In this document: piece by piece, positions 28,412 through 40,668 of the stretch
How the letters are laid out: each line of letters starts with the position of its first letter
Numbering within the stretch: the first letter of the stretch is position 1
Assembly: GCA_004519485.1 (NCBI GenBank)
Contig: CP038113.1
Span: 1-64,000 of the forward strand
Length of the DNA: 64,000 nucleotides
Source: Nannochloropsis oceanica
Lineage: Eukaryota > Sar > Eustigmatophyceae > Eustigmatales > Monodopsidaceae
Direction: 5' to 3'
Translations under genes and position numbers: made by a program
The notes under the pieces: model-generated
Databases searched by the model: none
What the model saw: only the letters and a program-made list of their open reading frames with translations
What the model was told of the DNA's origin: nothing

Positions 28412-28708
28412 TTGGAGGGCAAGAAGGGAAGATGGAAGAAAGCTAGGGGAGTGAGGAAGGATGACGTAATTTTATATTTTGCGTACGGAACTAAAGGCCT
28501 GCAGAGGGGAAGAGAAGAACAGGCAAACAGGAGGGAAAGATGACCGTACACACACAACAGAAAAAGAAGAAAAATGAAGTGAAGCAAAGCTTCAACTAAG
28601 GACTCGTAGATGACGCGATGGAGCTCTTTCCTACTCATCTTGGCCTTCCTCTCAATCCCGTCTTCCTTCGAGAAGAAGAAAGAAAGTAACCGTGCACATG
28701 TGCTACGT

Positions 28709-30167
28709 CTATTCTTGCCTTTTCATCTCCTGTACATTGTCCTCCCACCCTCCCGCCCTCCCCCCCTCCCTCCCTACACTCATCGGATCCTGCCCATAAT
28801 TCACGAACAATTCTTTCCCATTCCGCCCACCCTCCATCCCTTCCAATGCTACAACTGCCACCACCACGCGCTCCATCCGGTTATCCCCAGAGGCAGACAG
28901 GGTTGGGAGGTGGGGCAACAGGGAGGGAGGGAGGGAGGGAGGGTTGGAATCAGCGGTCAAACGCGTCGTTTTGAAGACCACATTCGCTTTGCATTCACTT
29001 CCCTTCGGGTCATTGATCAGGTGTCCTAGTCCTAGGCATCTCATCGATTTCCCTCCCTCCTCCCCTTCCTCCCTCCCTCCCCCGCTCCCTCCTTCTTCCT
29101 CCAGCCACCGCGTACAGACCCTCATCCCCTGCCTTTCCATCTCCCTCGAAGCACGAGCACGGAAAAGCTGCGCTGAAATCCCTTCCGGCCGACCGTCGCA
29201 CAAAATGTCTTTGAACGCTACCTTCACACGAAGGAGATAGCCATTGCCTATATATTTGTATACGTGTGGTGGAAGAACATGGATGAGCGAGCACCTTGCC
29301 TTGCTCTTCTCTTTCCCTCCACCAACTCCCCCTTATCCCCTTCCTTCCTCCTTCCCTCCCTCCCACCCTTCTTACCGCACATGAATTCCGGCGGGGCTGC
29401 AGAGAAGGCGTCTTCTGAAGAGACAACAGCATCAAGATCGTACGGAATCTCGTACATCATTCCTGAGGGAGGGAGGGAGGGAGGGAGGGCGAGGGGGCAG
29501 CGGGGAGGGAGGGAAGAAGTCAGGGAAGAGAGAGTGAGCAAGAGACGACGAATACAGAAGAGACGAGGGCACCATACAGGAAGAGTATGACTGGGGTCAC
29601 CTTGCGCCATAAGCACATACCCGGATATAGCGTCAGGATGTCGCCTTTAGACGCAGATTGGCCTGGATTAAGCCAAAGGCCTCGCCCCGCGTTGGGAATA
29701 GAGGAAGGCCGGACACCGAGGAGAGGTGGAGTAGGAGGGGAGCAAGGCGATGCCTGGGACGAAGCATGCGCTTTAAGCCATTGGAGGAGGGCTTGGGTAA
29801 GGTCGTGCTCGATGGCGATAGTGGAGGAGGAGGAGGAGGGATCGTTTGGGAGATCGGTAGGGGTAGATGCATTGGGGATGGAGGAGGCGAAGCATGCATG
29901 TCGCCGACAGGGGTAATGGCGGTAGTAGAGAAAGGAATTAAAGGGGGAAACGATAAAGGATGAGGTACATCGCCGCGGGTGGTGGAGGTGGTAGTGCAAT
30001 GGGATGGGGGAGGAGAGGCAAGAGGTCAAGCGGGCGAGAAGTAGTCGAGTCGTCGTTTTTCTTTCAAGGCTCGGTGGAAAAAGCGGTAGAACAGAGATAG
30101 AAGTCAAGCCACGCGCATGCGCCAAAAATGCTGCCGGCGCGGCTGTGTAATGTTTTGCGGTATGCAT
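28709..30167 (-). CDS. SET-domain protein (putative protein lysine methyltransferase)
   Basis: Exons 30167-29621, 29462-29376 and 29247-28709 join in phase (390 aa). SET proteins transfer methyl groups from S-adenosylmethionine to lysine. Here the start of the SET fold is VRPSSIPNAGRGLWLNPG, then GDILTLYPG. The equivalent of the NH-binding region is CLGLGHLINDPKGSECKANV, and the closing motif is GKELFVNYG. The usual RFINHSCxPN is replaced by GHLINDPKG, so the cofactor pocket is altered; histone activity is doubtful. The first 100 residues are rich in Arg, Leu, Ser and Tyr and lack acidic residues, as in an organelle-targeting peptide, but no Ala-Phe motif is obvious. A GGREEGEEGG insert near 29060 and a GREG tail come from GGGA runs. 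The gene is convergent with the Mpv17-like gene. Confidence 0.68.
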
Positions 30168-30620
30168 TCGTGAGAAAATATGTAATTGTCAAGCGAGAGG
30201 GCACGAGAGATCATCCACCGCTATGTACTGCGTCGCTGAAAAGTTACAAGTTGTGCAGCTGTCCGCCCGCCGTGTTGAGTTGAGTTCACGTATTTTAGTC
30301 TCTTTGTGCCCGCATGTGTGTCTCGAGGTCTAGGGACAAGAATTCTTTGGAGAGAAGCTATCGCTGTGTGCCTGCACCGTGTGAATCCGCATAATGAACC
30401 ACATGCAGGACGCTGCTGCTTGAAATTCTCCTTCCCCCATCCCTCAAACAACAATTACAAACATACGCACACACTCTTACCCACCATTCTCAAAGGGACG
30501 GACGCGACAGTGCCGATACCAACGTTTTCTGTTATTCTTCTCGTTTTTGGACTGCGACACCCCCACAACACGACACGCATACGACTCCGGCAGCACTAGC
30601 AAGAAGCCGGCGAGGCAAGC
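30168..30620. other. Divergent intergenic region, SET / Sec8
   Basis: This 453-bp stretch lies between divergent genes. ACACGCACAC-type sequence runs just upstream of the Sec8 start. No gene, TATA box or repeat array was identified. Confidence 0.5.
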
Positions 30621-33600
30621 ATGGACAATAACCCCCCCAAGCTGCCTCTGGGCACGGCGCCCAATGCAACGCTAAACAGTAGCAACAGCAACAGCGTTGC
30701 AATGCAGCAACAGCGCGCCGCGGAGGCCTTGGCGGCGTTAGAGAAGCAAGTTACCGAGCGCGTGGACAAGGACTTCTTCACCGAGGAGGTCCTCTTCCGG
30801 TGCGTGTAGGAGGCGAGGATAGCGGGGGAGGGAGGAAGAGAGCAGGAGGGAAGGAAAGTGGTATAGGCAGAGAGACCTATGTCGCCATCAGCCCGCACAA
30901 TTCTCACAAAAACCTTTTCTTCATACAATATGCAGTCCCCTTGTGCACGTGATCGACGCGCTGGGCTCGAGTGACGGCGATGTCACCAATGTCAGCCTCG
31001 AGCGTCTCAAAGGCACGTAAATTCTCCGCCTTTCCTCCCTCCCTCTCTATCTGCCTCTCTCTTACACCTACGCACATGAAAATGTGTGCTGAAGCTTGCA
31101 AATGTCTTTGCATTGCGAGTCGCAAAAGCAAAGCTCACCCCTCCTTCCTCTCGTCCCTCCCCCCGTCCCTCCCTTCCTCCCTCCCTTACTCAAGGGCAAT
31201 TTGAGCTTACAAACATGGCTATGGAGCGATTCGTCGACGAGAACTACACCTATCTCAATGGGAACGTGGAGGCCATGGGCCAAATCCTGCGGAAGTTCAA
31301 CGAGACCTTCAGAGATGTGAAGGGCTTGCGGCAGCAGGTAGGGAGGGAGGGAGGGAAGGAGGGAGGGAGGGAGGGAGAAGGACTTATGACTGTCGATTAT
31401 GCTGAATCAATGAGGGCAAGGGAGAAGGCAGCAATGAAATATACCTAGCAATGAAATATACCTATTACATATAATAAAATGAACTCAGTCATTGAACTAA
31501 AAAGGGAGGGAGGGAGGAAGGGAGGGAGGGAGGGACGGAGCATTAAATACCCACGAACATATCATCTTCAATTAAACAAATTAGGTGTTAGAGTGCAAGT
31601 CGGCATTGCTGGAAGGCTTGAAGGAGCAGAGCATACGGCAGGTAAAAAATGAGGGAGGGAGGGAGGGAAAGAAGGAGGGAGGAAGCCAATGACTGCTGTT
31701 CTGACCCCTCCCCCGCTACCCCTCTACAATACTCCCTCCCCTCCCTCCCTCCCTCCCTCTCTCCCTCCCTCCCTAGATGTGGGTCCGGAAAAGGGAGCAC
31801 GACTTCGTGCTCTCCATGCTCGACAAGCTCGACAAGCTCAAGGAGACACCGGCTGGTAACTCCCTCCCTCCCTCCCTCCCCCCCTCCCTTGTCTAAATTT
31901 TACCTACCCCTCCCTCCCTCCCTCCCTCCCTCCCTTCCTTCCTCCCTCCCACCCAGTCTTTGACGACCTGATTGCAAACAAGTGCTACCTCGCCGCCGTC
32001 ACCCGCCTCGATGAAGCCATCTCGGCCATGTTCAGGCAAGGGAGGGAGGGAGGGAGGGATGGAGGGAAGGGAAAGGCACGAGGAGAGAGACAGCATGCCT
32101 TGAAGAAGGGAGGGGAGGAAGGGAGAGGGAAGAGGAGGGAGACAGACGGCACTCACATACCTCCCTCCCTCCCTCCCTCCCTCCCTCCCTCCCTCCCTCT
32201 CTAGCCCCGAGCTGCTGCAAGTGGCGGCGCTGGTGAGCGTTCGAAATGAGGTGCTTCAACGGAAGGAGGTATTCATGGAGCTCGTCATGGACGACCTGCT
32301 CTCTGTGCTGTACCTCAGGATAGGAAGAGGAGGAGGAAGAGGAGGAGGAAAAGGAGGGGGAGTCGGCGGGGGGTTGAAGGGGGCAGGGAAGGGAAAAGGA
32401 GGAGGGGGGGGAGGAGGGGGGAGTATTCGTCTGCCGAAAAAATTGGAGCTGACGGAGGAGGAGGAGCGTGTCGTGATGGAAGAAGGTATGCCTTCCCTCC
32501 TTCCTTCCCTCCGTCGCGCAACCAAGCTGGATAGAGAGGAATCACCGCATCGCATCTTCTCCCTCCCTCCCTCCCTCCCTCCCTCCCTCCCTCCCTCCCT
32601 CCCTCCCTCCCTCCCTTCAGGCGCCAGCACGGACACGGGTGCGTTTTTGGGCTTCATGGTTGAAGCCGCCCGGCGCCTGAACTGCCTCGACGACATGGAG
32701 AGGCAAGGAGGGAGGGAGGGAGGGAGGGAGGGAGGGAGGGAGGACCATCAAAACTAGAAAACATCTCATCCCTCCCTATTTCCCTGTCTCCCTCCTTCCC
32801 TCCTTCCCTCCTTCAGGTTCACGCAAGAGAGGATGCGTGACGAGGTGCGGGCGCTGGGGTGTACGCAGCTGGCTCTCGTCAAGGCCCGCCTCCAACAGCA
32901 GCGTCTTGCCTCGGCAGGAGAGCGGATGGCCAGCAGCCCCCGCCGCCGCAGCAGCAGTAGCAGTAGCAGTTGTAGTAGGAGTAGTAGGAGTAGTTGTAGT
33001 GCCAGAGGGAGCAGGGATGGTGGTGTTTGGGGTGGTGGTGGGAAGGAGGGCGGGACAGGAATCATCAGGGAGGAGGAGGAGGAGGAGGTGCAGGTGAGGG
33101 AGGGAGGGAGGAAGGGAGGAAGGGATTGGAGAAGGAGCTTAATTAGAAGCTAGCTGCTGCATAGCAAGAAAGAGAATGTGTTGAAGACCAATTTCCCCTC
33201 CCTCCCTTCCTCCTTCCTTCCTTCCCTCCCTCCCTCCCTCCTTCCCTCCCTCCTTCCCTCCCTCCTTTCCTCCCTCCCTCCTTCCCTCCCTCCAGCCCCC
33301 TCTGGTGGACTTTCTCCGTGTCCTCTACAGAAATTTTACCACCGTCGTCCAAAACCACGCCTCGTTCGCACACCTCTTGCACCTCCACCACCTACCCGGA
33401 GGAAGGGGGGGAGGGAGGGAAGGAGGGGTGCCTCCCTTACTGGCGGCGTTGTGGAGGGAGATGCAGGAGTACATCCAGGAGGTGCTTCAAGCACATCTTT
33501 GCTCGGAAGATACCCGGATTTACGTGGGTCCGGGCATGCAGGTGCGGAGGGAGGGGAGGGAGGGGAGGGAGGGAAGAAGCACAATACATGCACATAAACA

Positions 33601-36600
33601 CACCCACCCACTCATTCACTCACACACCTTCATCCACACACAAACACACACACATTTATCGACATATTTATATCTACCTTTACTTGATGATAGGTGGAGT
33701 CTCCTGAGGGCGCGCCGGCGACCACCGCCTTGATCCAAAAGAACAAGTACGTAGCACCCCCCCTCCCTCCGTCCATCCCTCCGTCCCTCCGTCCATCCCT
33801 CCTTCCTTCTCCTTCTCATATTCAAATCTTTGACCCTCCCTCCCTTCTAAATTTTACTCCTCCCTCCCTCCCTCCGTCCGTCCCTCCGTCCGTCCGTCCC
33901 TCCCTCCCTCCCTCAGGCGGCTCCTCCCCTTCCTCGGCAACGCCGCCCTCCTCCTCCCCAATTCCCACTCCCTCGCCTCCTCCTCGCTGGAGCAGATGAT
34001 CAAGAAGCTTCACCTCGACCCGACCTCAGGCCTGCAAGCCCTCGGCGAGGAGCTGAGAAGTCGGGGTGAGGAGGAGGGAAGGAGGAAAGGAGGGAGGGAG
34101 GGAGGGAAGGGTGGGGGATATTGTAGAGCTTACTCTCGTCTTCTCACCCCTCCCGTTATCCCCCTTCCTCCCTCTCTCCCTCCCTAGGCATCAATGTGCC
34201 GGGCCTTGCTGCCAGTGTCTCGAGCACCCACAACGCCGGCTTCTTCCCCCTCTCTCTCGATGACATCGCGCCCTCCCTCCCGCCCTCTTCCTCCTCCTCT
34301 TCCTCTGCCCAGGGAAGGGCCGAGAAGGAGGGATTGAGAGAGGGAAGGAAGGGGGTGGAGGAAGCGTCGGTGACGGTGGGGCTCTCGGTGTGCCCTCCGA
34401 GCGTATGGAACGTGGTGCCCATATACAGGCCCACCGTGAAGGTCAGGGAGGAGGGAGGGAGGGAGGGAGGGAGGGAGGGAGGGAGGGAGGGAGGGAGGGA
34501 GGGAGGGAGGGAGAGATGCTTGTTCATGCCTAGTGAGAGCTGCACCCAACTGATACATACATATAGTGACGCGGCTCCCTCCCTCCCTCCCTCCTCTCCC
34601 CCCTCCCTCAGTTTGCGACCCGTATTCAGGCATTGATCGGCGGCAAGGACGAGGACGAGGAGGAGTGCGAAGGCAAGGAGGAGGAGGAAGACGAGGAGGA
34701 GGATGAGGATGATGAGGATGATGACGAAAGCGCCTTGAAGAGGGGGCTGGGACTGTATCTTTCAGCATTTGTGGGAGAGACGTTACTGCCGTTTCTCTCC
34801 GGGCAGACCAACACAGTGCTCCGAAAGATATTGGAGGACAAGGTAAAGAGAAAGGGAGGGAGGGAGGGCGGTAGGTAGGTAGGTCTTAGTGTATGTCTTC
34901 TTTTTTGTTTGTGAGCATTGGCATACCTATACGCTTCCCCCTCTATATTGTTTGGTTGTCCCTGTGGTTAAATGCATCTTCCTTCTTAACCTCTTGATTG
35001 TCATCATCAATGCATCTTCCTTCTTATCTCTTGATTGTCATCATTGTAGGACGCGTTGCGCCCCGTGATCACCCACGACGCAGGAGAAGGAGGAGGAGGT
35101 AGGGGAGGAGATGGGGGAGGAAGGTGGATTGGAGGGCGGATGGGAGGGCCGGGCCACGCCCACACCCACACGATGAAGGAGCCGAATAAAGGTATGAACC
35201 CCCTCTCTCCCTCCCTCCCTCCCTCCCTCCCTTCCTCTCACTCCTCCTTTGTTGTTTCCTCCCTTACCCTTCCTTCCTTCCTCCCTCTCTCATGTCTCCC
35301 TCGCTCCCTCGCTCCCTCGTTGCAGGCGCTCGCTCCGTCCTCGAGCTCTGTCGATCTCTCCATGCTCTCATCACCGCCTTGCCTCTGCACCGGGAGAACG
35401 TCTCCAACATCCTTCAAGTAGCCCTGGATTGTTATATTAGAAGGTGGGAAGAGAAGGAGGGAGGGGAAGAGAAATGGCGAGCCCTACCACTCATCCTCGT
35501 TGATCTCAGCCTTCTAATCCCTCCCTCCCTCCCTCCTTCCCTCCCTCCCTCCACCGGCCAACAGAATCAAGGACGAATTGTCCTCCGCCGTCTCCGGCAC
35601 CCTAGCCGGTGACATTATCCTCTCTTCCACCCCTCCCTCCCTCCCTCCCTCCCCCCTGACTGCCCTCAAGGAGAAGCACGTGGCCTTCCTCCGAGACGAC
35701 CCGGCCTTTGTCCACTTCCGGGCGCACTGGGGCATGAGGGGAGGGAGGGAGGGAGGGAGGGAAGGGGTGCCAGGGACGGTGGAGAGGGAGAAAGAGGAAG
35801 AGGGTGAAAAGGAGGAGGTGGAGGAGGAGGAGGAGAGGAAACGGTTGGAGGCTGCTTTGCAGGTGAGTAGACAAAAGAGGGAAAAATGCACCAAGCTCTC
35901 TGTCATTTCCTTTCATAATCCACCCCCCCTCTCTCGCTCCCTCCTTCCCTTCCTTATCCCTCAGGTACAACCTGAGCTTTGGCAGTTCGATCGATCCCCC
36001 TACCCCCTCTCCCGCTCCTCCCTTACCCTGGGCCAGCGGCGACTCCTCCTCGTTGCCTCCCTCGCCTATGCCGCCGACTGGCTGGCACATGCCGTCCTGG
36101 ATTTCAAACATTCAAATTCAAACAGAATGAAACAGAATAAAAACAAGAATCATGCACGAGATAGAGAGGTTGCCATTGTCGGGCAATATGGAAGAGGAGG
36201 AGGACAAGGAGGAAAAGGAAGAGGGGACGGAGGAGGAGGAGTAAAAGGAAGGAGGGAGGGAGGGAGGGAGGGAGGGCATTGGGTGGATACTGTGGTGGGG
36301 GAATTAAGAGCATTCTCCGAACAGTGTGTGCTCTTTCTGAGGCTCGATGTAGACTTCACCTGCTTCTTCCACCTCCAGCAAATTTCTTCCTCCCTCTCTT
36401 CCTCCCTCCCTTCCTCCTCCTCCACCACAACTCAAACGGCCTCCAGCTCCCTCCCCTCCTTCAAGCCTGCTGTTCAAAGCCCAACTACCACTTCTCCCTC
36501 TCGCCCTCTCTCCTCCTCAGCTCCTCCATCCTCCGGGAGCGCGGAGATCTTTCTGGCCCCCCTCACTCGCTTCCTCCTCTCCCTTGAGGACAGCGTCGTC

Positions 36601-37062
36601 AGCGTATCTCTCCCACCCTACTTTGCCATCGCCCTCTCCCACGCCCCCTTCCTCCTCCCCCGCCTCCTCTCCCACGTGCTGCGCTTCCTCCCTCCCGCCC
36701 TCTCCTCCGTAGCGCTGGAAAAACTGACGAGGGCGTTCCTCGCCTTGCAGCACACGGTCTCTCTTTTGTTGGACGGGGTAGGGAGGGAGTGGGGGAAGAG
36801 GGTGGGGCTGACCCACACAAGGGCAGAGAAAGAGTTTCAGAGGCTGAGAATGATGCTGTCAGTATTGGAATTAAACGCGGAGGAGTACAAATTGTTTTTG
36901 AATCGAAATAAACATAATGCTCTGGTCATTGGCGGATGTAAGAATGGGGTGGATTTTACGAGGGAGGAGTACCGGGCGCTGTGGATAGTGGGACCGGGGG
37001 GATGGGAGGAGGGGACGAGGGAGGAAATGCTGGCCAAGTTTCAGGCGATGTGGTTGGAGTAA
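30621..37062 (+). CDS. SEC8: Exocyst subunit Sec8 (EXOC4)
   Basis: Sec8 is part of the exocyst, which tethers secretory vesicles to the plasma membrane. I trace 18 exons: 30621-30799, 30936-31012, 31195-31337, 31585-31641, 31777-31855, 31957-32035, 32205-32485, 32621-32702, 32817-33093, 33296-33541, 33694-33746, 33917-34065, 34188-34441, 34612-34842, 35050-35191, 35326-35443, 35565-35862 and 35965-37062. The model closes in phase at 1280 aa. The N-terminal Sec8 domain is clear: RFVDENYTYLNGNVEAMGQI, LRKFNETFRDVKGLRQQ, KREHDFVLSMLDKLDKLKET, and FDDLIANKCYLAAVTRLDEA. Further on, LLPFLGNAALLLPNSHSLAS and the C-terminal ELNAEEYKLFLNRNKHN fit the helical rods. Low-complexity inserts (Gly, Ser, Glu/Asp) sit between conserved blocks. 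The donors after exons 2, 6 and 8 are GC rather than GT. Confidence 0.85.
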
Positions 37063-37477
37063 TGGGGGGAGAATGCATGCGGCTCTGGGAAAGAAAGAGG
37101 ATGAAGAGCGAAAGGAAGAAATGGATGAAGAAGAGGACACGGCCTGTGCCATAAAGCCCCTGCGTTTCGTTGGGCTCCTGGTTTTAGTTTTAGAGTCACT
37201 TCCATTATTACCAGACCGAGATTTAAAAATTCACGTAACCAAGTACACGCTCTTCCACACCGCCCTTCACTCAATGTATTGAAAAGGAAGGAGGGTAAAA
37301 AAAAAAGGAGGGGAGGTTAACTTTCCGATTTTGTTTCCCTCTACGGAACTTATTGACCATCACCCCTTCTGCCGCATTCAGCCACCCACTTGACGAAAAG
37401 CGGACCTCTCATACCCTTTCGCACCCTTCATTTATTTCCCAGCACCTCCACCCCCAGGCAGGCGGAGCGAGCCAGTC
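37063..37477. other. Tandem intergenic region, Sec8 / MAT1
   Basis: This 415-bp stretch holds the 3' end of Sec8 and the 5' region of MAT1. An A-rich run lies at 37297-37306. No gene was recognised. Confidence 0.5.
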
Positions 37478-38992
37478 ATGGAGGAGGACCCTCAGCAAGA
37501 GGAGGAGGAGGAGGACGAGATGGCAGTCAAGTGTTCGGCGTGTGACCAACGACAGGATGCTTTGGACAACCTGAGTCGGAAACGCTTCAAGATCAACACG
37601 GCATGTGGGCACTATTTGTAAGTAGGGGGTGAGGGTCGAGTGCGGGTGGAGGGAGCTGTGAGTAAGTCGAGCATGTGGGTGTCCTCTCGGGATGAGGTGA
37701 CCTTGGCCCACTTACCCCTCCTTCCCTCCCTCCCTTCCTCCTTCATCTATATCCCAGCTGTGACGCATGTATTCAACGCGAATTCGCGCGCAAGACCCGC
37801 GGGGCATTCCGTTGTCCAGCTTGTGCAAAAATGGGGCGCGATAGGGAGGTGTTACGACAGAGCCTGGAAACCAAGACGAGAGAGCAGCTCTTGGTGGAGA
37901 TGGACACCAAATGGCGGGAGAGAGTGCTGGAGGTGTACGGAAAGCGGGAGGAGGAGTTTGGAGGGGACGAAGAGGCGTACAACGACTATGTGGAGAAGCG
38001 GGAGGACCTGAGTAAGTGCTCCCCCTCCCCCCCTTCGGCCTTTCCTCTCTCCATTCCTTACCTTCTCTCCTTCCCTCCCTCTTCCCCTCCTTCCAGTCTA
38101 CACCCTGGCCAACCGCCTCTTTCTGGACGAGAACGAAGTCAAGCAAGCCGAAACTCGCCTAGAGAACGAGCGGAAATTGAATGCCGCGGCCGTGGCGAAA
38201 TACAAGGCTCGCCGTGAAGGTACGTACGTTCGTATGTATGTCTGTAGGTAGGTGACTTAATTCCCCACCCCCTTCCCCTCTTTAGTATCTGTGACCGTCC
38301 TTTCGCAGTATTTTACGTCAAAGAGAGAGTCAGTGCAGGCGCGAGAAGGCTGCTCGAGCTATTTCGCCAGACGCGATCACTCACATCCCGCCCTCCTTCC
38401 ATTCCTCCCTCCCTCCCTCCCTCCCTCCCTCCCTCCCTCCCTCTCCAACTCAGAGGACCGTCGTCGCTCCGAGAAAGCTGTGGAGAGCTACGACCGCCAA
38501 TGGGCCGAGCAAGTCAAGCTCGCGCAAGACAGGGAACGGAAGGAACAAGAGAGGAAGAGGGAGTTTAGACTACAGGTGCAACAGAGAAATTTGGGGGAGC
38601 GAGATGCAGTGACGATTAAGCTGGAGGAGCCCCTAGGACGTGGAGAGGAGAGGAGAGGGAAGGAAGAAGAGGAAGAGGAAGACGATGAGGAGATACTGCG
38701 GGCATTGGATCGCGGAGGGAAGGGAGGAGGGATGGAAGGAGGATGGGGAGGGATGAGCGGGGCCAGCGTCTTTCATACTAGCCTGCGAGTGTTGGTGGGA
38801 GATCAGCCCAAAATTGTGGAGGTGGAGGGCGGGAGGGCGGGGGGAAGGGTGGGAGGGAGGGAGGCCGTGGCCAAGGCGAGTGGGTGGCCCATATCGTTGA
38901 GGTATAAGCGGTGCTGGGAGGAGGCAGTGGCGTCCTTGTTTGAGATGTCGACGGAGGCTAGAGGGCGGTTGGGAAGGACTTTTTATAGGTAG
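37478..38992 (+). CDS. MAT1: MAT1, RING-finger assembly factor of the CDK-activating kinase (TFIIH)
   Basis: MAT1 stabilises CDK7-cyclin H and anchors it to TFIIH for transcription and cell-cycle control. Exons 37478-37617, 37758-38011, 38097-38219 and 38454-38992 join in phase (351 aa). The N-terminal C3HC4 RING is complete: C19, C22, C43, H45, C48, C51, C66, C69 (CSAC, CGHYFCDAC, CPAC). The MAT1 coiled-coil core follows: RERVLEVYGKREEEF, EEAYNDYVEKREDL, YTLANRLFLDENEVKQAE, then a long Glu/Lys/Arg helix. The C-terminal part carries Gly-rich filler and ends with SGWPISLRYKRCWEEAVASL, a plausible cyclin H contact. The stop sits in TATAGGTAG. The same bases could act as a donor with an acceptor at 39117, so a further exon is possible. 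Sec8 lies 415 bp upstream in the same orientation. Confidence 0.88.
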
Positions 38993-39804
38993 GTAAGTAG
39001 GGAGGGAGAGAAGGGGGAAGGGCAGGAAGGAGGAATGAATAGTTGGATGGAATGAGGGGCACAGGAGAGACACCCATGGAGAGACAGACAGACATACTAC
39101 TGACCTCCCTCGTTAGGCGATGCACAGATACGACAGCGATACAAGGAATGAATGACAACAGCAAGCGACCGACAGGGCCAGGCAGCCAGCACCCTCTCTC
39201 TACTCGAGGCCTTAAAGCCGAATCATTAGTTTGCTTTGTCGGGGTCTCCTTGCCCTCTTTCTCTCCCTTCCTCCCTTCCTCCCTCCCTCCCTTCCTTCCT
39301 TCCTCCCTCCGTGGTGCTGTTCCTTTCCCTTCTCACCGACTGTCTCAAGTCCTCCCTCTCCTTCTTTCCGGACCGGCTGCTGCTGCTGCTACTATTGTGG
39401 CAGCCGTTGCGGCTGCGACTGCTGCTGCTGCTGCGACTGCTGCTTCGATGGCCATCACCGCCGACGACGAGACCGTCCTCCCTCATCTCCGGCGTCCTCT
39501 CTTTAATCTTTCTTCCCCCCTCTATTACCCAGTGAGAGACGTAACACGCAAAATTATAATTCACAGTTTTAAAACGCAACTTCATACTCAATTTCAAAAA
39601 TGTCAGAAGGCCAAACTACCATGCGCCCTCCCTCCCACCCTCCCTCCCTCCCTTTGCCCTATTACACGACATGAGAGGAGAGAAGGAAGATAACTATAAA
39701 AGGGGAACTCATACATACACACACACTCAAACACACATGAGAAGGAAGACAACTATAAAAGGGAAACTCATACATACGCACACAGTCAAACACACATGGA
39801 CGCC
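38993..39804. other. Convergent intergenic region, MAT1 / lumenal cyclophilin
   Basis: This stretch contains the 3' ends of both neighbours, a pyrimidine-rich run (39258-39310), a CTG/GCTG-rich patch (39375-39455) and the 59-bp tandem duplication listed separately. Plus strand 39043-39693 is open but low-complexity and unsupported. Confidence 0.55.
39680..39797 (+). repeat. Two-copy 59-bp tandem duplication containing TATAAAA
   Basis: Copies 39680-39738 and 39739-39797 are directly adjacent and differ at only a few positions. Each holds AACTATAAAAG, then CTCATACATAC, then a CA-rich tail ending AAACACACAT. The pair sits just past the stop of the cyclophilin-like gene, whose coding end is at 39805. 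Confidence 0.92.
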
Positions 39805-40604
39805 TCAAAGCATCCCCGCGGCCGTTACCACAATCTTCTGCAACGGCTTATTCAAATAAATGATCTTGGCCCGGGGATCAAAGCCCTTCCCCGCCGCCGC
39901 AAACACCTTCTTGCTAGCAATCGGGTCGTCCTTGCTGACCTTAACATTCAAGATGTTCTTGATCACCTCCTCATTCCCCTTTTTGAATCTCTCCTCCTCT
40001 CCGCCCTCCTTCATGAGCAGCCTCCCAAACACCACGTGGTCCTTATCGAGCTCCGCATTCGCTTGGGTGGTCACACTAAATTCAAACGTACCCCCGCCCC
40101 TCTTCATCGTCAACAGAAAAGGCTCCACATGTCTCAATTCATTCACCTCTGTATTTCTCGTCCAATCTGCCGCATTCCCTGTTTTGATTCTCATGACCCC
40201 ACTTTCGTTTATCTCCTTCGTCAATTTCTTACCTCCACCTCCCACCACTCTCCCCATATCAATACAGGACCCACCTAACACCCGCCAGACAGTCGAATAC
40301 ACATAACTAGCACTCTGCCCCTCGCCGTTTAAAACCTTCAAGAATATTCCCACTATTTCCGGTGAATTCTTACCAAACAGCCCCATGGTAAATGTTCCGG
40401 CGGGTTGGCCAGCAATGGCCATGTCGAAGTAGACTTTATCAGTGATGGGTGCAAGGGAGGGGAGGCTCGAGGGAGAGGGAGAGGGGGCGCTTCCATCGAG
40501 GGAGAGAAGGAAGGAGGTGGTGGAAGAAGCTAGGGATTTAGAGGGATGGAGAAAGGCGGCACTGCCGAGAAGGAGGAAAGGTAAGGACACGGAGAAGGCG
40601 TGCT

Positions 40605-40668
<64 letters not shown>

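Noticed and set aside
39043-39693. Possible extension exon of MAT1 or separate gene
   Set aside because: An acceptor at 39117 keeps phase with TATAG at the MAT1 end, but the peptide turns into Ser/Pro/Ala low complexity without motif. The simple stop at 38992 gives a complete MAT1.
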